Part shown: positions 38,820 through 48,188 of the stretch, one piece after another | How positions within the stretch are numbered: position 1 is the first letter of the stretch | Layout: each line of letters starts with the position of its first letter | NCBI RefSeq assembly: GCF_040822065.1 | Contig: NZ_CP162005.1 | Coordinates: 3,286,001 to 3,350,000, forward strand | Direction: 5' to 3' | Source of the DNA: Pedobacter sp. WC2423 | GTDB lineage: Bacteria > Bacteroidota > Bacteroidia > Sphingobacteriales > Sphingobacteriaceae | Length of the DNA: 64,000 bases | The notes under the pieces: model-generated | The model's input: only the letters and a program-made list of their open reading frames with translations | What the model was told of the DNA's origin: nothing | Databases searched by the model: none | Translations under genes and position numbers: made by a program

Positions 38820-38857
38820 ATCGTGATACTTATTTAAAAATAATTCTATGTTATAAA

Positions 38858-40885
38858 TTAACAGAACAGACCAAAACCATCGCTGTCCTTATTATAATAG
38901 ATGATTTTTGCACTAAAAGGCATTATATTTACTAATTGCCTCTCTCCTGCGTTTTTGCCATCTATTTCACAATCCATCGGATAGTCTTGCGGTATACTGT
39001 TAAAATTCAGGACAAAATAAAGATGCTGATCAGCGAATGATCTTTTGATAACCATCAGCTTATCCTTATCACTTACAAAAGGGATCATAATACTCCCGTA
39101 AGTAAAGACTTCAGCATATAACTTTTTAATATGGTTGAGATTCCTGATCAGCTTAAATAAAACAGAATCCATTGTTGATCCTTCGAAACTCATGCAACCT
39201 CTGTTTGCAGGATCCGCCAAACCCTCCATACAGATCTCTTCTCCATAGTAAATAACAGGTGTTCCCGGCAGTGCATAAATCAACGTAAAAGCAAGTGCAT
39301 ATTTATCTTTACTTTTCAGAACAGAATAGAACCTGGGTACATCATGATTACTCAGGAAATTCCAGGAAAACAAATTGGTATGGAAGGAATTCTGACTTTG
39401 CGTATTCATAATGGTCATCCCAAAATTAGAGAGAGACAGTTTTTCCTGTTCAAACAAGGGAATCATCCCCTCCAGATACAAGGTGAAATTGGTAATTCCG
39501 TTTACTTCACAATTTTTTGCCAGCTCATGGCCATGATCCTGCCAGGTCTCCCCAATAAAAACCATTTCAGGTTTTATCTTTCTTGATTCTTGTGCAAATT
39601 TTCTTACAAACTCAGCAGGCATTTCAGTACAAACATCTAATCGCCAGCCATCAATATCAAAATTTCCAATCCAGTACCTTGCAACCTGCATAAAATATTC
39701 AACTACTTGTTGATTATTTAAGTTAAACTGTGGTAATTCCCGATGACCATGCCAGCAGCTATAATAATGTTTATTTCCATCCAGTAGTGGAAATTGTTCT
39801 ATTTCAAACCAATCTGTATAAATTGACTGTTCCTGATGTATCAGAATGTCTTTAAATGCAAAAAAATCTGTGCTGCAATGATTTAATGAGATATCAATAA
39901 TAACCTTTATACCTAATTGATGTGCTAAGTCCACCAGTTCTTTTAAATCAGCTTCATTTCCCAATACCGGGTCAATTAACATATAATCAGAACAATCATA
40001 ACGATGAGAATTCTTCGCTGCAAATATGGGATTCAGATAAATAAAATCTATTCCCAGATCCGCAATGTATTCCAGCTTTGAGCTTATACCTTTTAAATTA
40101 CCGCCAAAATAACTTTCATTGGCTGGCTTTTCGCCCCATGGATCAAATTCACGTTCAACAGGCACGACGTCAACCCGGTGAAACCTATCCGGTAAAATCT
40201 GATATCCTGCTCTTAAAAACGGTATAGCATTGTGTTTTTCTCTTTCTTGCTGCAGATTGAATGAAAAAAAATTTTCCCTGACAGGATATTCACTGATATG
40301 GTACGCCTTACTGAGGAATTTAATCTGCCCTCCACCAGAAATCTTAATACAATAATTTAGTTCACGACTATCAGCATGAATCCTGCAAGACCAGAAAGCA
40401 ACATTTTTATTCACAAAGGAAATACAAAGCGGATATACCGAATCAATCGTAACTAATTCAACTTCGTTGATCCAACCCTGATAGGTAATTACCTGAATTT
40501 CCCAGATGTCGTCCTTTATATAATTTATAAAACTTGATTCGTTCAAAAAATAAACAGGACAAAAAACTTGGTTTTCAAGCATCATTGGTGCTCTTTTCTG
40601 CGCATCATGTTGAGAAATAACAAGCTGTTCATTATTTTTAGGCGCACTGAAATTCCCATTAAAAAAATACTGGTAAAAAGACTTACCTCTTGGCAGCATA
40701 ACCTCCAAAACGAAACAACTATCACCTTTATCAAACATTTCCTGTATAAAGTATCTCCCTTTAGCAGGAAAAAAGCCCACATGTACAGATTTCACTGACT
40801 CATCAAAGGACTTGAATATCATTTCTTTCCGCATCAGATCGCTGCTATTTTTACCAGCAGGAACTTCGTATATTAATTGGTTCAT
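38858..40885 (-). CDS. GH13 alpha-glucan hydrolase/transferase, neopullulanase-like
   Basis: 675 residues without a signal peptide, so cytosolic. About 270 N-terminal residues form beta sandwich domains, as in cyclomaltodextrinase/neopullulanase relatives. The catalytic barrel has all three carboxylates in context: nucleophile Asp in DGWRLDVCTEM, acid/base Glu in FIGETWQDHG, and the stabilising Asp in FLSNHDVPRF. The C-terminal beta domain ends KIIYYNKDSDGFGLFC. It lies 25 bases after the NRPS gene and 38 before glgA. Substrate is inferred as a linear alpha-1,4-glucan. Confidence 0.9.
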   Translation of the reverse strand: MNQLIYEVPAGKNSSDLMRKEMIFKSFDESVKSVHVGFFPAKGRYFIQEMFDKGDSCFVLEVMLPRGKSFYQYFFNGNFSAPKNNEQLVISQHDAQKRAPMMLENQVFCPVYFLNESSFINYIKDDIWEIQVITYQGWINEVELVTIDSVYPLCISFVNKNVAFWSCRIHADSRELNYCIKISGGGQIKFLSKAYHISEYPVRENFFSFNLQQEREKHNAIPFLRAGYQILPDRFHRVDVVPVEREFDPWGEKPANESYFGGNLKGISSKLEYIADLGIDFIYLNPIFAAKNSHRYDCSDYMLIDPVLGNEADLKELVDLAHQLGIKVIIDISLNHCSTDFFAFKDILIHQEQSIYTDWFEIEQFPLLDGNKHYYSCWHGHRELPQFNLNNQQVVEYFMQVARYWIGNFDIDGWRLDVCTEMPAEFVRKFAQESRKIKPEMVFIGETWQDHGHELAKNCEVNGITNFTLYLEGMIPLFEQEKLSLSNFGMTIMNTQSQNSFHTNLFSWNFLSNHDVPRFYSVLKSKDKYALAFTLIYALPGTPVIYYGEEICMEGLADPANRGCMSFEGSTMDSVLFKLIRNLNHIKKLYAEVFTYGSIMIPFVSDKDKLMVIKRSFADQHLYFVLNFNSIPQDYPMDCEIDGKNAGERQLVNIMPFSAKIIYYNKDSDGFGLFC

Positions 40886-40910
40886 AAAGGATGGTGTCAG
40901 ATAAGTAATC

Positions 40911-43900
40911 CTATTTCATTAAATGTTCCGCTACAAACGGTATCCATTTCGCTAAGAGATCAGGTAAGAAAAGAGTCCCATGATCACCGGAAATAGCTTT
41001 AACAGTTAAATTATTCTGAAAAATATTTTCCCTTATACTGTCTGCAAAATCAGGTGGAAGTAAATCGTAGCTACTTTGAGGGAATAAAACTAAAGTATGC
41101 CCAATTTTTATTTTAGGGTATAAATAGCCGATACCAGCAAAAAACAGTTGAAGAGCAATATCATTATAGAATTTATTTTCAAAGGCCTGCTTAAGTTCAG
41201 AAGGCTTTACACGTTCAGAAAGAACCCCTGCCGCTGTGAGATGTGAATGACTAATTTCCCAGGCACATTCTGAAGGATTTGTGGCTATTTCTGCTGTCAA
41301 ATTCTCCAAACTCATCATTGGGGATGCCCAGCCAATATCTTTTGCAACAAACCAGGCAATCTCTTCTTTTGTATATTTTGAATTAACCTCTTCCTTTTTG
41401 ATAGATTGTACCCATAAAGGCGGATCAATAAGTACCAATTTTTCAACTTCTTTACCCAAAACCGTTAACTTTTTTGCGATTTCCATTGCCAAAACGCATC
41501 CACTACAGAAGCCTCCCAAAGCATAAGGTCCTTGCTCCTGAATGGCCAGCAGATTATTCACCGCTTCGTCGACTATCTTTTCAAACGCCGAAAATTCAAA
41601 ATTCCATTTGTCTGGATTTATTACTTCATTATTTTCAATTGCTTTCTGGATTGCAGTATCCAGAGCTGGCGCCTGGATACTATAAAAAGAGGCTTTGTCC
41701 TTTAAATAAGGTGCCATATCCAAGATTCCTATGATACTCGTAGCAGGTAGAATACCACCCAATGGTGCAGAAAAAAAGAAAGGTTGTAAATTAACTGTTT
41801 CCGTCAAATGGGCTATTTTAAGCACCTTTGCTTTTTCTGAATTTTTATTGTCCGGTTCAAAATTACCTATCCAGGTACTTCTTTTCTGAATTTTGCCAGC
41901 TATCCCTTCTATAGTAAATACTTCAAAAACCCATTTTAATGGAATTGAAATACCAAGCTGTTTATTGATTTCGCTCACTAAATTTATACTTGAAACAGAA
42001 TTACCCCCTACATGGAAAAAATTATCTTTTATTCCCACACGCTTTATACCAAGTATATCCTGCCATATCTTGACCAGTGTCTTTTCGACCTCTGTCTTTG
42101 GAGCAGCATATTCATTTACCAGCAAATCGTTATACTCAGGATCAGGAAGGCTTTTTTTAGCTAATTTTCCATTAGCAGTTAATGGAAAATTTCCCTCTAA
42201 TTTCACCCATACCAACGGAACCATATAGTCAGGAAGATAAGTCCGCAGATAATCAATGACCGCTTGTTTTTCAGTATTTTTATCTGTTGTAAAATAGCCA
42301 ATTAATTTTTTATCCTCAAGATTGTCCCCCCCGGCTACAACCACCGCCTGACTCACCAATCCACTTTCAAGTAAAACTTTTTCTATTTCTCCCAGTTCAA
42401 TTCTATATCCCCTGATCTTGACCTGTTCATCAATACGACCAAGATATTCCAGATCTCCCGATGGAATTTTTCTAACCAGGTCACCAGTACGGTATAAACG
42501 TTCACTGCTATCATAAGGATTAACGATAAACCGTGCCGCCGTCAGCGATTCTTTGTTCAGATACCCTCGACAAATCCCTTCCCCACCAATAAATAGTTCA
42601 CCACTTGTTCCAGAAGGAACAAGTTTTAAATGGCGGTCAAAAATATAGGCCGATAAGGTAGCAACCGGCTTACCTATATTGCTCCGGCCTGCTAAAATAT
42701 CAAACTCTTTAATCTCTTTATAGGTCACATGTACAGTTGTTTCTGTAATCCCATACATGTTAATTAATTTGGTCTGCGGGTATTTTGCATGCCAGGACTG
42801 TAGCTTTAATGGCTTTAACTCTTCTCCTGCAAATATAATATAACGCAATTGCAGGTCAGGTTTGTTATCCTGAACAGATGCATTCTCAAAATAATCCTTT
42901 TCTGCGTTCATCAAATTGTAAAAAGCAGATGGAGTCTGATTCAGTATTGTTACCCCACGATCTGTTAAAGTCTGCAAAAAAACGAAAGGGTCCTGAGCCG
43001 CCTGTTTTGAAATAATAACGAGTTCCCCACCATAAAGCAGTGCGCCGTACATCTCCCACACACTGAAATCAAAACAGTGGCTATGAAACATTGTCCAGAC
43101 ATCAGTTGAACCAAAATCAAATTCGGAATCATCATTAAAAAACAGACGAACTACATTCTTGTGTTCAATCATTACACCCTTAGGCTGACCTGTAGTACCG
43201 GAAGTGTAAATAATATAGCATAAATCAGCAGGCTGATTTACCATGGCCGGATTTTCAACACTGTAATCTGCTGCTCCATCCTGTACTAAATATAAAGTGT
43301 CTACCGTAAAACCTATTTCACGCTCTAAAGTAGTCAATAACAATTCTATGCCACTATCGGCTATCAGGTAAGTGATACGCTCCAATGGATAATCTGTATC
43401 TATAGGAAGGTATGCGCCGCCAGCCTTTAAAATAGCCAGCATACCAATTACCATTTCCATGCTCCGGTCAACCAGTAAACCAACAATTGTATTCGGTTTT
43501 ACGCCACGTTCACGCAACACATGTGCCCATTGATTGGATCGTCGGTTCAGTTCTGCATAACTCATGGTCTCCCCCTGGAAAAACAGCGCGGTATGCTCAC
43601 CATATAAAACAACCTGTTCCTGGAAAATTTCGACTATCGTTTTTGAAGAAGGATAAATAACATGACGGTGATCCAGCCCATCCAGCAGTTCTCGCTGCGC
43701 GGTCGAAGAAAAAATATCAATATCGGCCAGCTTCACGCTCCTGTCAGTAATTACAGCAGTCACTATCTTCCGGAAATAAGTTATAAAACGGTCAATTGTT
43801 GTCGCTTTAAACAACGAAGATGCATATTCAAAACTTATCTCAATCTCTTGCTTATTATCAAAAGCTGCAATACGTAGTTCAAACTTTGCCACATGAAAAC

Positions 43901-44942
43901 CGCTCTCATAACCACTGATGTGCAGACCAGGAATATCAATAGAAGTCTCTCCCTGGCGCTCATAAGTAAACATAACATCAAACAATGGATTACGCCCTGT
44001 ATCACGCGGCACCTTCAATTCATTCACCAGGTTATCAAACTGGTAAGCCTGGTTATCAAAACAGCTAAGCGTATTCTGTCTGACCATTGACAAAAACTCC
44101 TGAAAGGTTAATTCTCCTTTCGGATAATTACGCAATGCCAATGTATTGACAAACATCCCTATCACTTTATTTAGTTCATCCTGCTCGCGCCCTGCCCCAG
44201 GTACTCCAATCACTATATCCTCTTGATTCCCCAGTTTTCCTAGTAAAACATTATTTATAGCAAGCAATAACATAAACAATGTTACTTCTTCTGCTGCTGC
44301 AAGTTCCCTTAATGCTTTACTTTCTTCAAAATCCAATTTGAAATGCGTTCTGGCTCCTTCATGCAAAGCCACCAGAGGACGATTAAAATCTATTGGAAGT
44401 TCCAGTAATGCAGGCATTTCAGCAAAATTTTCTAACCAGAAATTACGTTGCTGTTGTTGTACGAATTGTTGCTGATCGCTCTGTTGCCATTCCGAATAAT
44501 CCTTATAAGTCAGTTCAAGCGGAGCAATTGTTTCATCCTGGTAAAAAGCAATCAGCTCATTAATGAGGATTCCATGAGAGATTCCATCAGTAATAATGTG
44601 ATGCATATCAATTACCAGCAAATGTACTTCAGCAGAAAGCTCAATCAATGCCACACGCAATAAAGGAGCTTCCTCCAATAAAAAAGGACTGATTGTATCT
44701 TTAAGCAAATCAGGGATATCTGCTTCCGTTTCAGCCTGATAGATATTAATATTAAAATCTACTGCAGGTAAAACTCTTTGTACTGGAACGCCATTAAACA
44801 ACCCAAAATAGGTACGCAGACTCTCATGACGATTAATCAGTTTGTTAAAGGCAAGCCTTAACTGTTCCCGATCAGGTATTCCTTCCATTTTCACGACCTG
44901 AGGCATATTGTAAGCCAGCGAATTCCGGTCCATCTCGTACAA
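40911..44942 (-). CDS. Single-module nonribosomal peptide synthetase: C - A(Thr-like) - PCP - TE(Cys)
   Basis: 1,343 residues from the TTG at 44942. C domain 1-430 with HHIITDG at 114-120. A domain about 440-935: core A3 TSGTTGQPKG at 580-589, A8 GRIDEQVKIRGYRIELGE, A10 Lys in NGK at 926. Read against GrsA positions, the pocket is D-F-W-N-I-A-M-V-H (from FDFSVW, LNQTP, IIFAG, NMYG, TTVHV), one residue from the Thr code DFWNIGMVHK. PCP Ser982 in VGGNS. TE about 1050-1343: elbow GGFCSG, so Cys1146 replaces the usual Ser; Asp1173 and His1321 complete a plausible triad. The N-terminal docking part is in another frame upstream (44943-45181), see finding. A TTG start alone would lose part of the C1 motif. 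Confidence 0.93.
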   Translation of the reverse strand: MYEMDRNSLAYNMPQVVKMEGIPDREQLRLAFNKLINRHESLRTYFGLFNGVPVQRVLPAVDFNINIYQAETEADIPDLLKDTISPFLLEEAPLLRVALIELSAEVHLLVIDMHHIITDGISHGILINELIAFYQDETIAPLELTYKDYSEWQQSDQQQFVQQQQRNFWLENFAEMPALLELPIDFNRPLVALHEGARTHFKLDFEESKALRELAAAEEVTLFMLLLAINNVLLGKLGNQEDIVIGVPGAGREQDELNKVIGMFVNTLALRNYPKGELTFQEFLSMVRQNTLSCFDNQAYQFDNLVNELKVPRDTGRNPLFDVMFTYERQGETSIDIPGLHISGYESGFHVAKFELRIAAFDNKQEIEISFEYASSLFKATTIDRFITYFRKIVTAVITDRSVKLADIDIFSSTAQRELLDGLDHRHVIYPSSKTIVEIFQEQVVLYGEHTALFFQGETMSYAELNRRSNQWAHVLRERGVKPNTIVGLLVDRSMEMVIGMLAILKAGGAYLPIDTDYPLERITYLIADSGIELLLTTLEREIGFTVDTLYLVQDGAADYSVENPAMVNQPADLCYIIYTSGTTGQPKGVMIEHKNVVRLFFNDDSEFDFGSTDVWTMFHSHCFDFSVWEMYGALLYGGELVIISKQAAQDPFVFLQTLTDRGVTILNQTPSAFYNLMNAEKDYFENASVQDNKPDLQLRYIIFAGEELKPLKLQSWHAKYPQTKLINMYGITETTVHVTYKEIKEFDILAGRSNIGKPVATLSAYIFDRHLKLVPSGTSGELFIGGEGICRGYLNKESLTAARFIVNPYDSSERLYRTGDLVRKIPSGDLEYLGRIDEQVKIRGYRIELGEIEKVLLESGLVSQAVVVAGGDNLEDKKLIGYFTTDKNTEKQAVIDYLRTYLPDYMVPLVWVKLEGNFPLTANGKLAKKSLPDPEYNDLLVNEYAAPKTEVEKTLVKIWQDILGIKRVGIKDNFFHVGGNSVSSINLVSEINKQLGISIPLKWVFEVFTIEGIAGKIQKRSTWIGNFEPDNKNSEKAKVLKIAHLTETVNLQPFFFSAPLGGILPATSIIGILDMAPYLKDKASFYSIQAPALDTAIQKAIENNEVINPDKWNFEFSAFEKIVDEAVNNLLAIQEQGPYALGGFCSGCVLAMEIAKKLTVLGKEVEKLVLIDPPLWVQSIKKEEVNSKYTKEEIAWFVAKDIGWASPMMSLENLTAEIATNPSECAWEISHSHLTAAGVLSERVKPSELKQAFENKFYNDIALQLFFAGIGYLYPKIKIGHTLVLFPQSSYDLLPPDFADSIRENIFQNNLTVKAISGDHGTLFLPDLLAKWIPFVAEHLMK

Positions 44943-45181
44943 AAGTATAAACGTTGCTGTGCTGACGACAGCTTATACCCATGCTTATTGTCGGCCTGGT
45001 CAGTAATGTGAATAACACGTTTGTTTTCAAGAATATGAGAAATCAAGCTTTGCTTATTAGCTTTAACCTCTATAAGAATATCCTGAGCATCAAAACCATT
45101 TGGAATATTCAATTTTAGATTACCATTCTCAACTTCAACATTAATTCCGTATCCATTAAGTTTGTACAATAATTTTTCCAT
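44943..45181 (-). CDS. TubC-type docking domain, frameshifted from the NRPS
   Basis: ATG at 45181 gives about 50 residues (LLYKLNGYGINVEVENGNL, then FDAQDILIEVKANKQSLISHILE) that match the small TubC N-terminal docking fold, then a linker and SSAQQRLYF, which is the first half of the C-domain C1 motif. The frame then runs out of register into 16 unrelated codons. A -1 shift in the run of four T (plus-strand 44941-44944) continues as LYEMDRNSLAYNMP, the second half. So this is the true N-terminus of the NRPS. Frameshift by one base, or programmed slippage; the sequence cannot say which. Confidence 0.8.
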
Positions 45182-45253
45182 TTTTACCTATTGAATAAAT
45201 TCTGATTCAGAATCTACTATTTAATATGTGATCTATACCTTTATTAACTAATA

Positions 45254-45763
45254 TTATGCAATAGCAGAACAGAGTTCTGCTGATAAATCGACTAATATAT
45301 TTCGGTTCAGGATGTAGGTCCTGATCAGGATCTTTGCTTTGCCATTATACTTTACCATCTCTCCTTTCAGACCAGCCAGTATACCCTCTTCTATTTGAAG
45401 TTTCTGACCTGATTGAAAACATTCATCAGAGATTTCTATATTTCCATTGTAATTAACCATAATTTTTAGCTGGTCAATTTCATCCTGAGAAATCCTGCCC
45501 AGCTGTTTGCCAAACTTCACAAAATAACACACTCCGTCAATTTCCAGACAATTAAAATAGTCGGCAGAATCATAAATTTTGACAAATATATAGCTGGGGA
45601 AAAGTGGTTTACTAATGACCTTTTTTCTGTCATTCCATTGCCTGACATCTTTAATAGTCGGGAAGAAAAATTCAATTCCCTTTTGCGATAAATAATTAGA
45701 TATTTTATTTTCTCGCTGTGGCCGTGTATAAATTACATACCAGCCATGATGAAATATACCCAT
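45254..45763 (-). CDS. Specialised NusG paralogue (UpxY/LoaP-type antiterminator)
   Basis: 169 residues: NGN domain (GWYVIYTRPQRENKISNYLSQKGIEFFFPTI... LFPSYIFVKI) and a short C-terminal KOW (EGILAGLKGEMVKYNGKAKILIR). Operon-specific NusG relatives such as UpxY in Bacteroides capsule loci and LoaP in Bacillus antibiotic loci act on their own transcript's leader to let polymerase read through. It is first in the NRPS operon, with 72 bases before the docking start, and a 394-base gap lies upstream. Confidence 0.85.
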   Translation of the reverse strand: MGIFHHGWYVIYTRPQRENKISNYLSQKGIEFFFPTIKDVRQWNDRKKVISKPLFPSYIFVKIYDSADYFNCLEIDGVCYFVKFGKQLGRISQDEIDQLKIMVNYNGNIEISDECFQSGQKLQIEEGILAGLKGEMVKYNGKAKILIRTYILNRNILVDLSAELCSAIA

Positions 45764-46116
45764 AGGATCTTAGTAATAATAAAGAAAAGACTATTAAATT
45801 ATTTTTTAAATCAATTTGATTAAAGAAAAACCCGAGATGATAAAGCTATCGCTATAGTGAGTTACAGTGAACTTCTACAATGAGCAAAGATGTGCTCAAT
45901 AAAACAGTAAAAAATATATTTGGTCACAAAATATCCATTTTTTACAATGAAAAATTGCTACGAACAATAATAGAGAAATAATAACGAATTTTCAATTAAA
46001 TAAAGATTATTTTTCAAAAAAATTCTACTAAAATGATATTAAAAGATTACAAACACAACATCAAAGAAGAATTTAATTAACCAGCAGTAGTTAGTCTCCC
46101 TTGCTTTGAAATACAA
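45764..46116 (-). promoter_or_regulatory. Leader/promoter region of the NRPS operon
   Basis: An AT-rich intergenic stretch of about 350 bases with no ORF. On the minus strand GAGCACATCTTTGCTC (45893-45908) is a small dyad that contains CATCTTTG, one mismatch from TAnnTTTG. A NusG-type antiterminator would be expected to act on such a leader, but no specific hairpin can be named with confidence. Confidence 0.4.
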
Positions 46117-46143
46117 AAGCAGGTTTTCTGAAGAAACCTGCTT
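46117..46143 (-). terminator. Terminator after the ChaA-like gene
   Basis: AAGCAGGTTT pairs perfectly with AAACCTGCTT around TCTGAAG, 14 bases beyond the stop at 46158; the T tract on the minus strand is short (CTTTTGTATTTC). Confidence 0.65.
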
Positions 46144-46157
46144 ATAATCAACTCAAA

Positions 46158-47240
46158 CTAAGGAGCTATAATAGTGAAAAGGTATACTGCAAAAATAACC
46201 AGCAACACTATACCCTGTAATATGTTCGTACGGCCGGTAGCCAGCGAAAGCATAATGGTAAACTGAGCGAGCAACAATAACACTGTTGCCTTCATATCGA
46301 TTCCTAAAGTAATACTCATACCGGTTACCATAGCAACAATTGCAACCGCAGGAATCGTTAAACCAATACTCGCAAGCGCAGAACCCAGTGCCAGATTAAG
46401 ACTGGTCTGTAAACGGTTCTTTTTGGCAGCGCGGTAAGCAGCAAGTCCTTCAGGCAATAAAACTACAGCTGCGATAATTACGCCCACTAAAGATTTTGGT
46501 GCTCCCATATTTACGACCGTATTTTCAATATCCGGAGCTAAAGCTTTAGCCAGTAATACTACAATGCCTAAACACAGCACCAATAAAAAGGCACTCATTA
46601 AAGCCACTTTATTTGTTGGTGGTTCTGCATGCACATCTTCATTTCCATCGGCCTCAGGAGGTAAAAAATAATCACGGTGTCTAACTGCCTGAACCATAAC
46701 AAATGAACCATACAGTACTAAACAAATTACAGCGACAAAAATCAGCTGAACCTGAGTATATTGCGGACCAGCTTTACTTGTGGTATAATTTGGAAGAATT
46801 AAAGTAAGTACCATAATCGCTGTGAGTGTAACCAGTGCCGCACTTACTCCCGGTAAACTGAATACCTGCTCTTTAAACTTTGCTCCTCCAACGAGCAGAC
46901 TTAATCCAACAATTCCGGTTAAAATAATCATAACGGCCGCGAGAACTGTGTCTCTGGCAAGTTCAGCCACATCAGGTCCTCCGGTTAACATCAGAGATAC
47001 AATTAATGCAACTTCTATAATGGTGATTGCCAATGCGAGTAGTAAAGTACCAAATGGTTCGCCCACCCTGTGTGCTACAACTTCAGCATGATGCACAGCA
47101 GCAAGTACTCCACCAATTAGTACAGCGGCAAGAAAAAAGGTATAAAGAATACCAAGATCCAGAGAAATCCCGAAATAAGCCAACCAGGCTATAACAGGCG
47201 TTACTATTGTCCATAATGGCAGTGGTAATTTTTGTTTCAT
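46158..47240 (-). CDS. ChaA-like calcium (sodium)/proton antiporter
   Basis: 360 residues with about eleven membrane helices. The two inverted CaCA motifs are present as HHAEVVAHRVGEPFGTLLLALAITIIEVALIVSLM near residue 50-85 and LLPEGLAAYRAAKKNRLQTSLNLALGSALASIGLTIPAV near 260-300, with the acidic residues that bind cation. A short acidic loop (PPEADGNEDVHAEPP) separates the two halves, as in ChaA/YrbG-type exchangers. It is divergent from the HAD hydrolase and shares a 165-base gap with two dyads. Confidence 0.9.
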   Translation of the reverse strand: MKQKLPLPLWTIVTPVIAWLAYFGISLDLGILYTFFLAAVLIGGVLAAVHHAEVVAHRVGEPFGTLLLALAITIIEVALIVSLMLTGGPDVAELARDTVLAAVMIILTGIVGLSLLVGGAKFKEQVFSLPGVSAALVTLTAIMVLTLILPNYTTSKAGPQYTQVQLIFVAVICLVLYGSFVMVQAVRHRDYFLPPEADGNEDVHAEPPTNKVALMSAFLLVLCLGIVVLLAKALAPDIENTVVNMGAPKSLVGVIIAAVVLLPEGLAAYRAAKKNRLQTSLNLALGSALASIGLTIPAVAIVAMVTGMSITLGIDMKATVLLLLAQFTIMLSLATGRTNILQGIVLLVIFAVYLFTIIAP

Positions 47241-47312
47241 AAAGATTCTTGTTGATTAAGTAATAATAAAATTAAGATTAAGCAATTATGATGCTAAAGA
47301 ATTAAATCGCCA

Positions 47313-47371
47313 ATTATTTAGCTATACTTAACAATTAAATAACACCCGATTGTTTAGTTATATTAAACAAT
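47313..47371. promoter_or_regulatory. Twin 23-bp dyad operators in the divergent gap
   Basis: Copy 1 (47313-47335) is ATTATTTA, 7 bases, TTAACAAT; copy 2 (47349-47371) is ATTGTTTA, 7 bases, TAAACAAT, a perfect 8-bp dyad. The spacers are GCTATAC and GTTATAT. The copies are 36 bases apart and agree at 19 of 23 positions. A weak -7 box (TATAATTG) follows copy 2 before the HAD gene. The XRE-cupin regulator encoded 0.8 kb away is the most likely binder. Confidence 0.6.
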
Positions 47372-47405
47372 AAACCTATAATTGTAAACAATAAAATTAG
47401 AAGTA

Positions 47406-48086
47406 ATGTCAATAAAACTAGTAGTGTTTGATATGGCTGGTACAACTGTAAGTGATGAAAATTACGTAGCCCTATCCTTTCAGCAAGCCATGAAAAATCA
47501 GGGATATCATGTGGAATTAAAAGATATAAACCCATTGATGGGTTATGAAAAACCTCTTGCTATTCAGATGATACTGGACAAGTATGAAACTGATGTTCAA
47601 AAAATCAATACAGATTCCATAGCCCGGATACATACTGATTTTGTAAATATAATGCTGGAATTTTACACTAATTCCAATGAAATCAGGCCACTCCCAAATG
47701 TTGAAAGCACTTTCGGACAGCTTAGAACTATGGGTATTAAAATTGGTCTGGATACAGGGTTTTCCAGAAATATTGCAGAATTGATTATCAGCCGTCTGAA
47801 CTGGGAAACACAGATAGACATCATGGTTGCCAGTGACGATGTAAAAAATGGCCGTCCATATCCAGATATGATTCATAAAATGCAAGCCGACCTGAATCTG
47901 CTTACAACGGATGAAATAGTTAAAATCGGAGATACAGAAGTCGATGTAAATGAAGGGATTAATGCAGGATGTAAATACGTGGTCGGAATTACTACCGGAG
48001 CTTTTACAAGGGAAGAACTTGAACCACATCACCCGACACATATCATTGATGATATTTCAGAACTGATTGCAATTATCAAAGCATAA
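47406..48086 (+). CDS. Phosphonatase-like HAD-family hydrolase
   Basis: 226 residues. Motif I FDMAGTTVSD starts at residue 8 with nucleophile Asp9; the T-T-V variant is characteristic of the phosphonoacetaldehyde hydrolase-like group. A four-helix cap lies near 20-90, motif II is LDTGFSRN near 118, motif III Lys is in KNGRPYPDMI and motif IV is GDTEVDVNEGINAG. Substrate unknown; no phosphonate aminotransferase or transporter is adjacent. Confidence 0.88.
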   Translation: MSIKLVVFDMAGTTVSDENYVALSFQQAMKNQGYHVELKDINPLMGYEKPLAIQMILDKYETDVQKINTDSIARIHTDFVNIMLEFYTNSNEIRPLPNVESTFGQLRTMGIKIGLDTGFSRNIAELIISRLNWETQIDIMVASDDVKNGRPYPDMIHKMQADLNLLTTDEIVKIGDTEVDVNEGINAGCKYVVGITTGAFTREELEPHHPTHIIDDISELIAIIKA

Positions 48087-48188
48087 AATACAGGAATATA
48101 GCACTCGCCGGGAATATACACACCGGTTTAACGATTATTAACTATTAAACTCTGCCGAATTTCTTAAGTTTGAGCAATTGCCCCCTTT

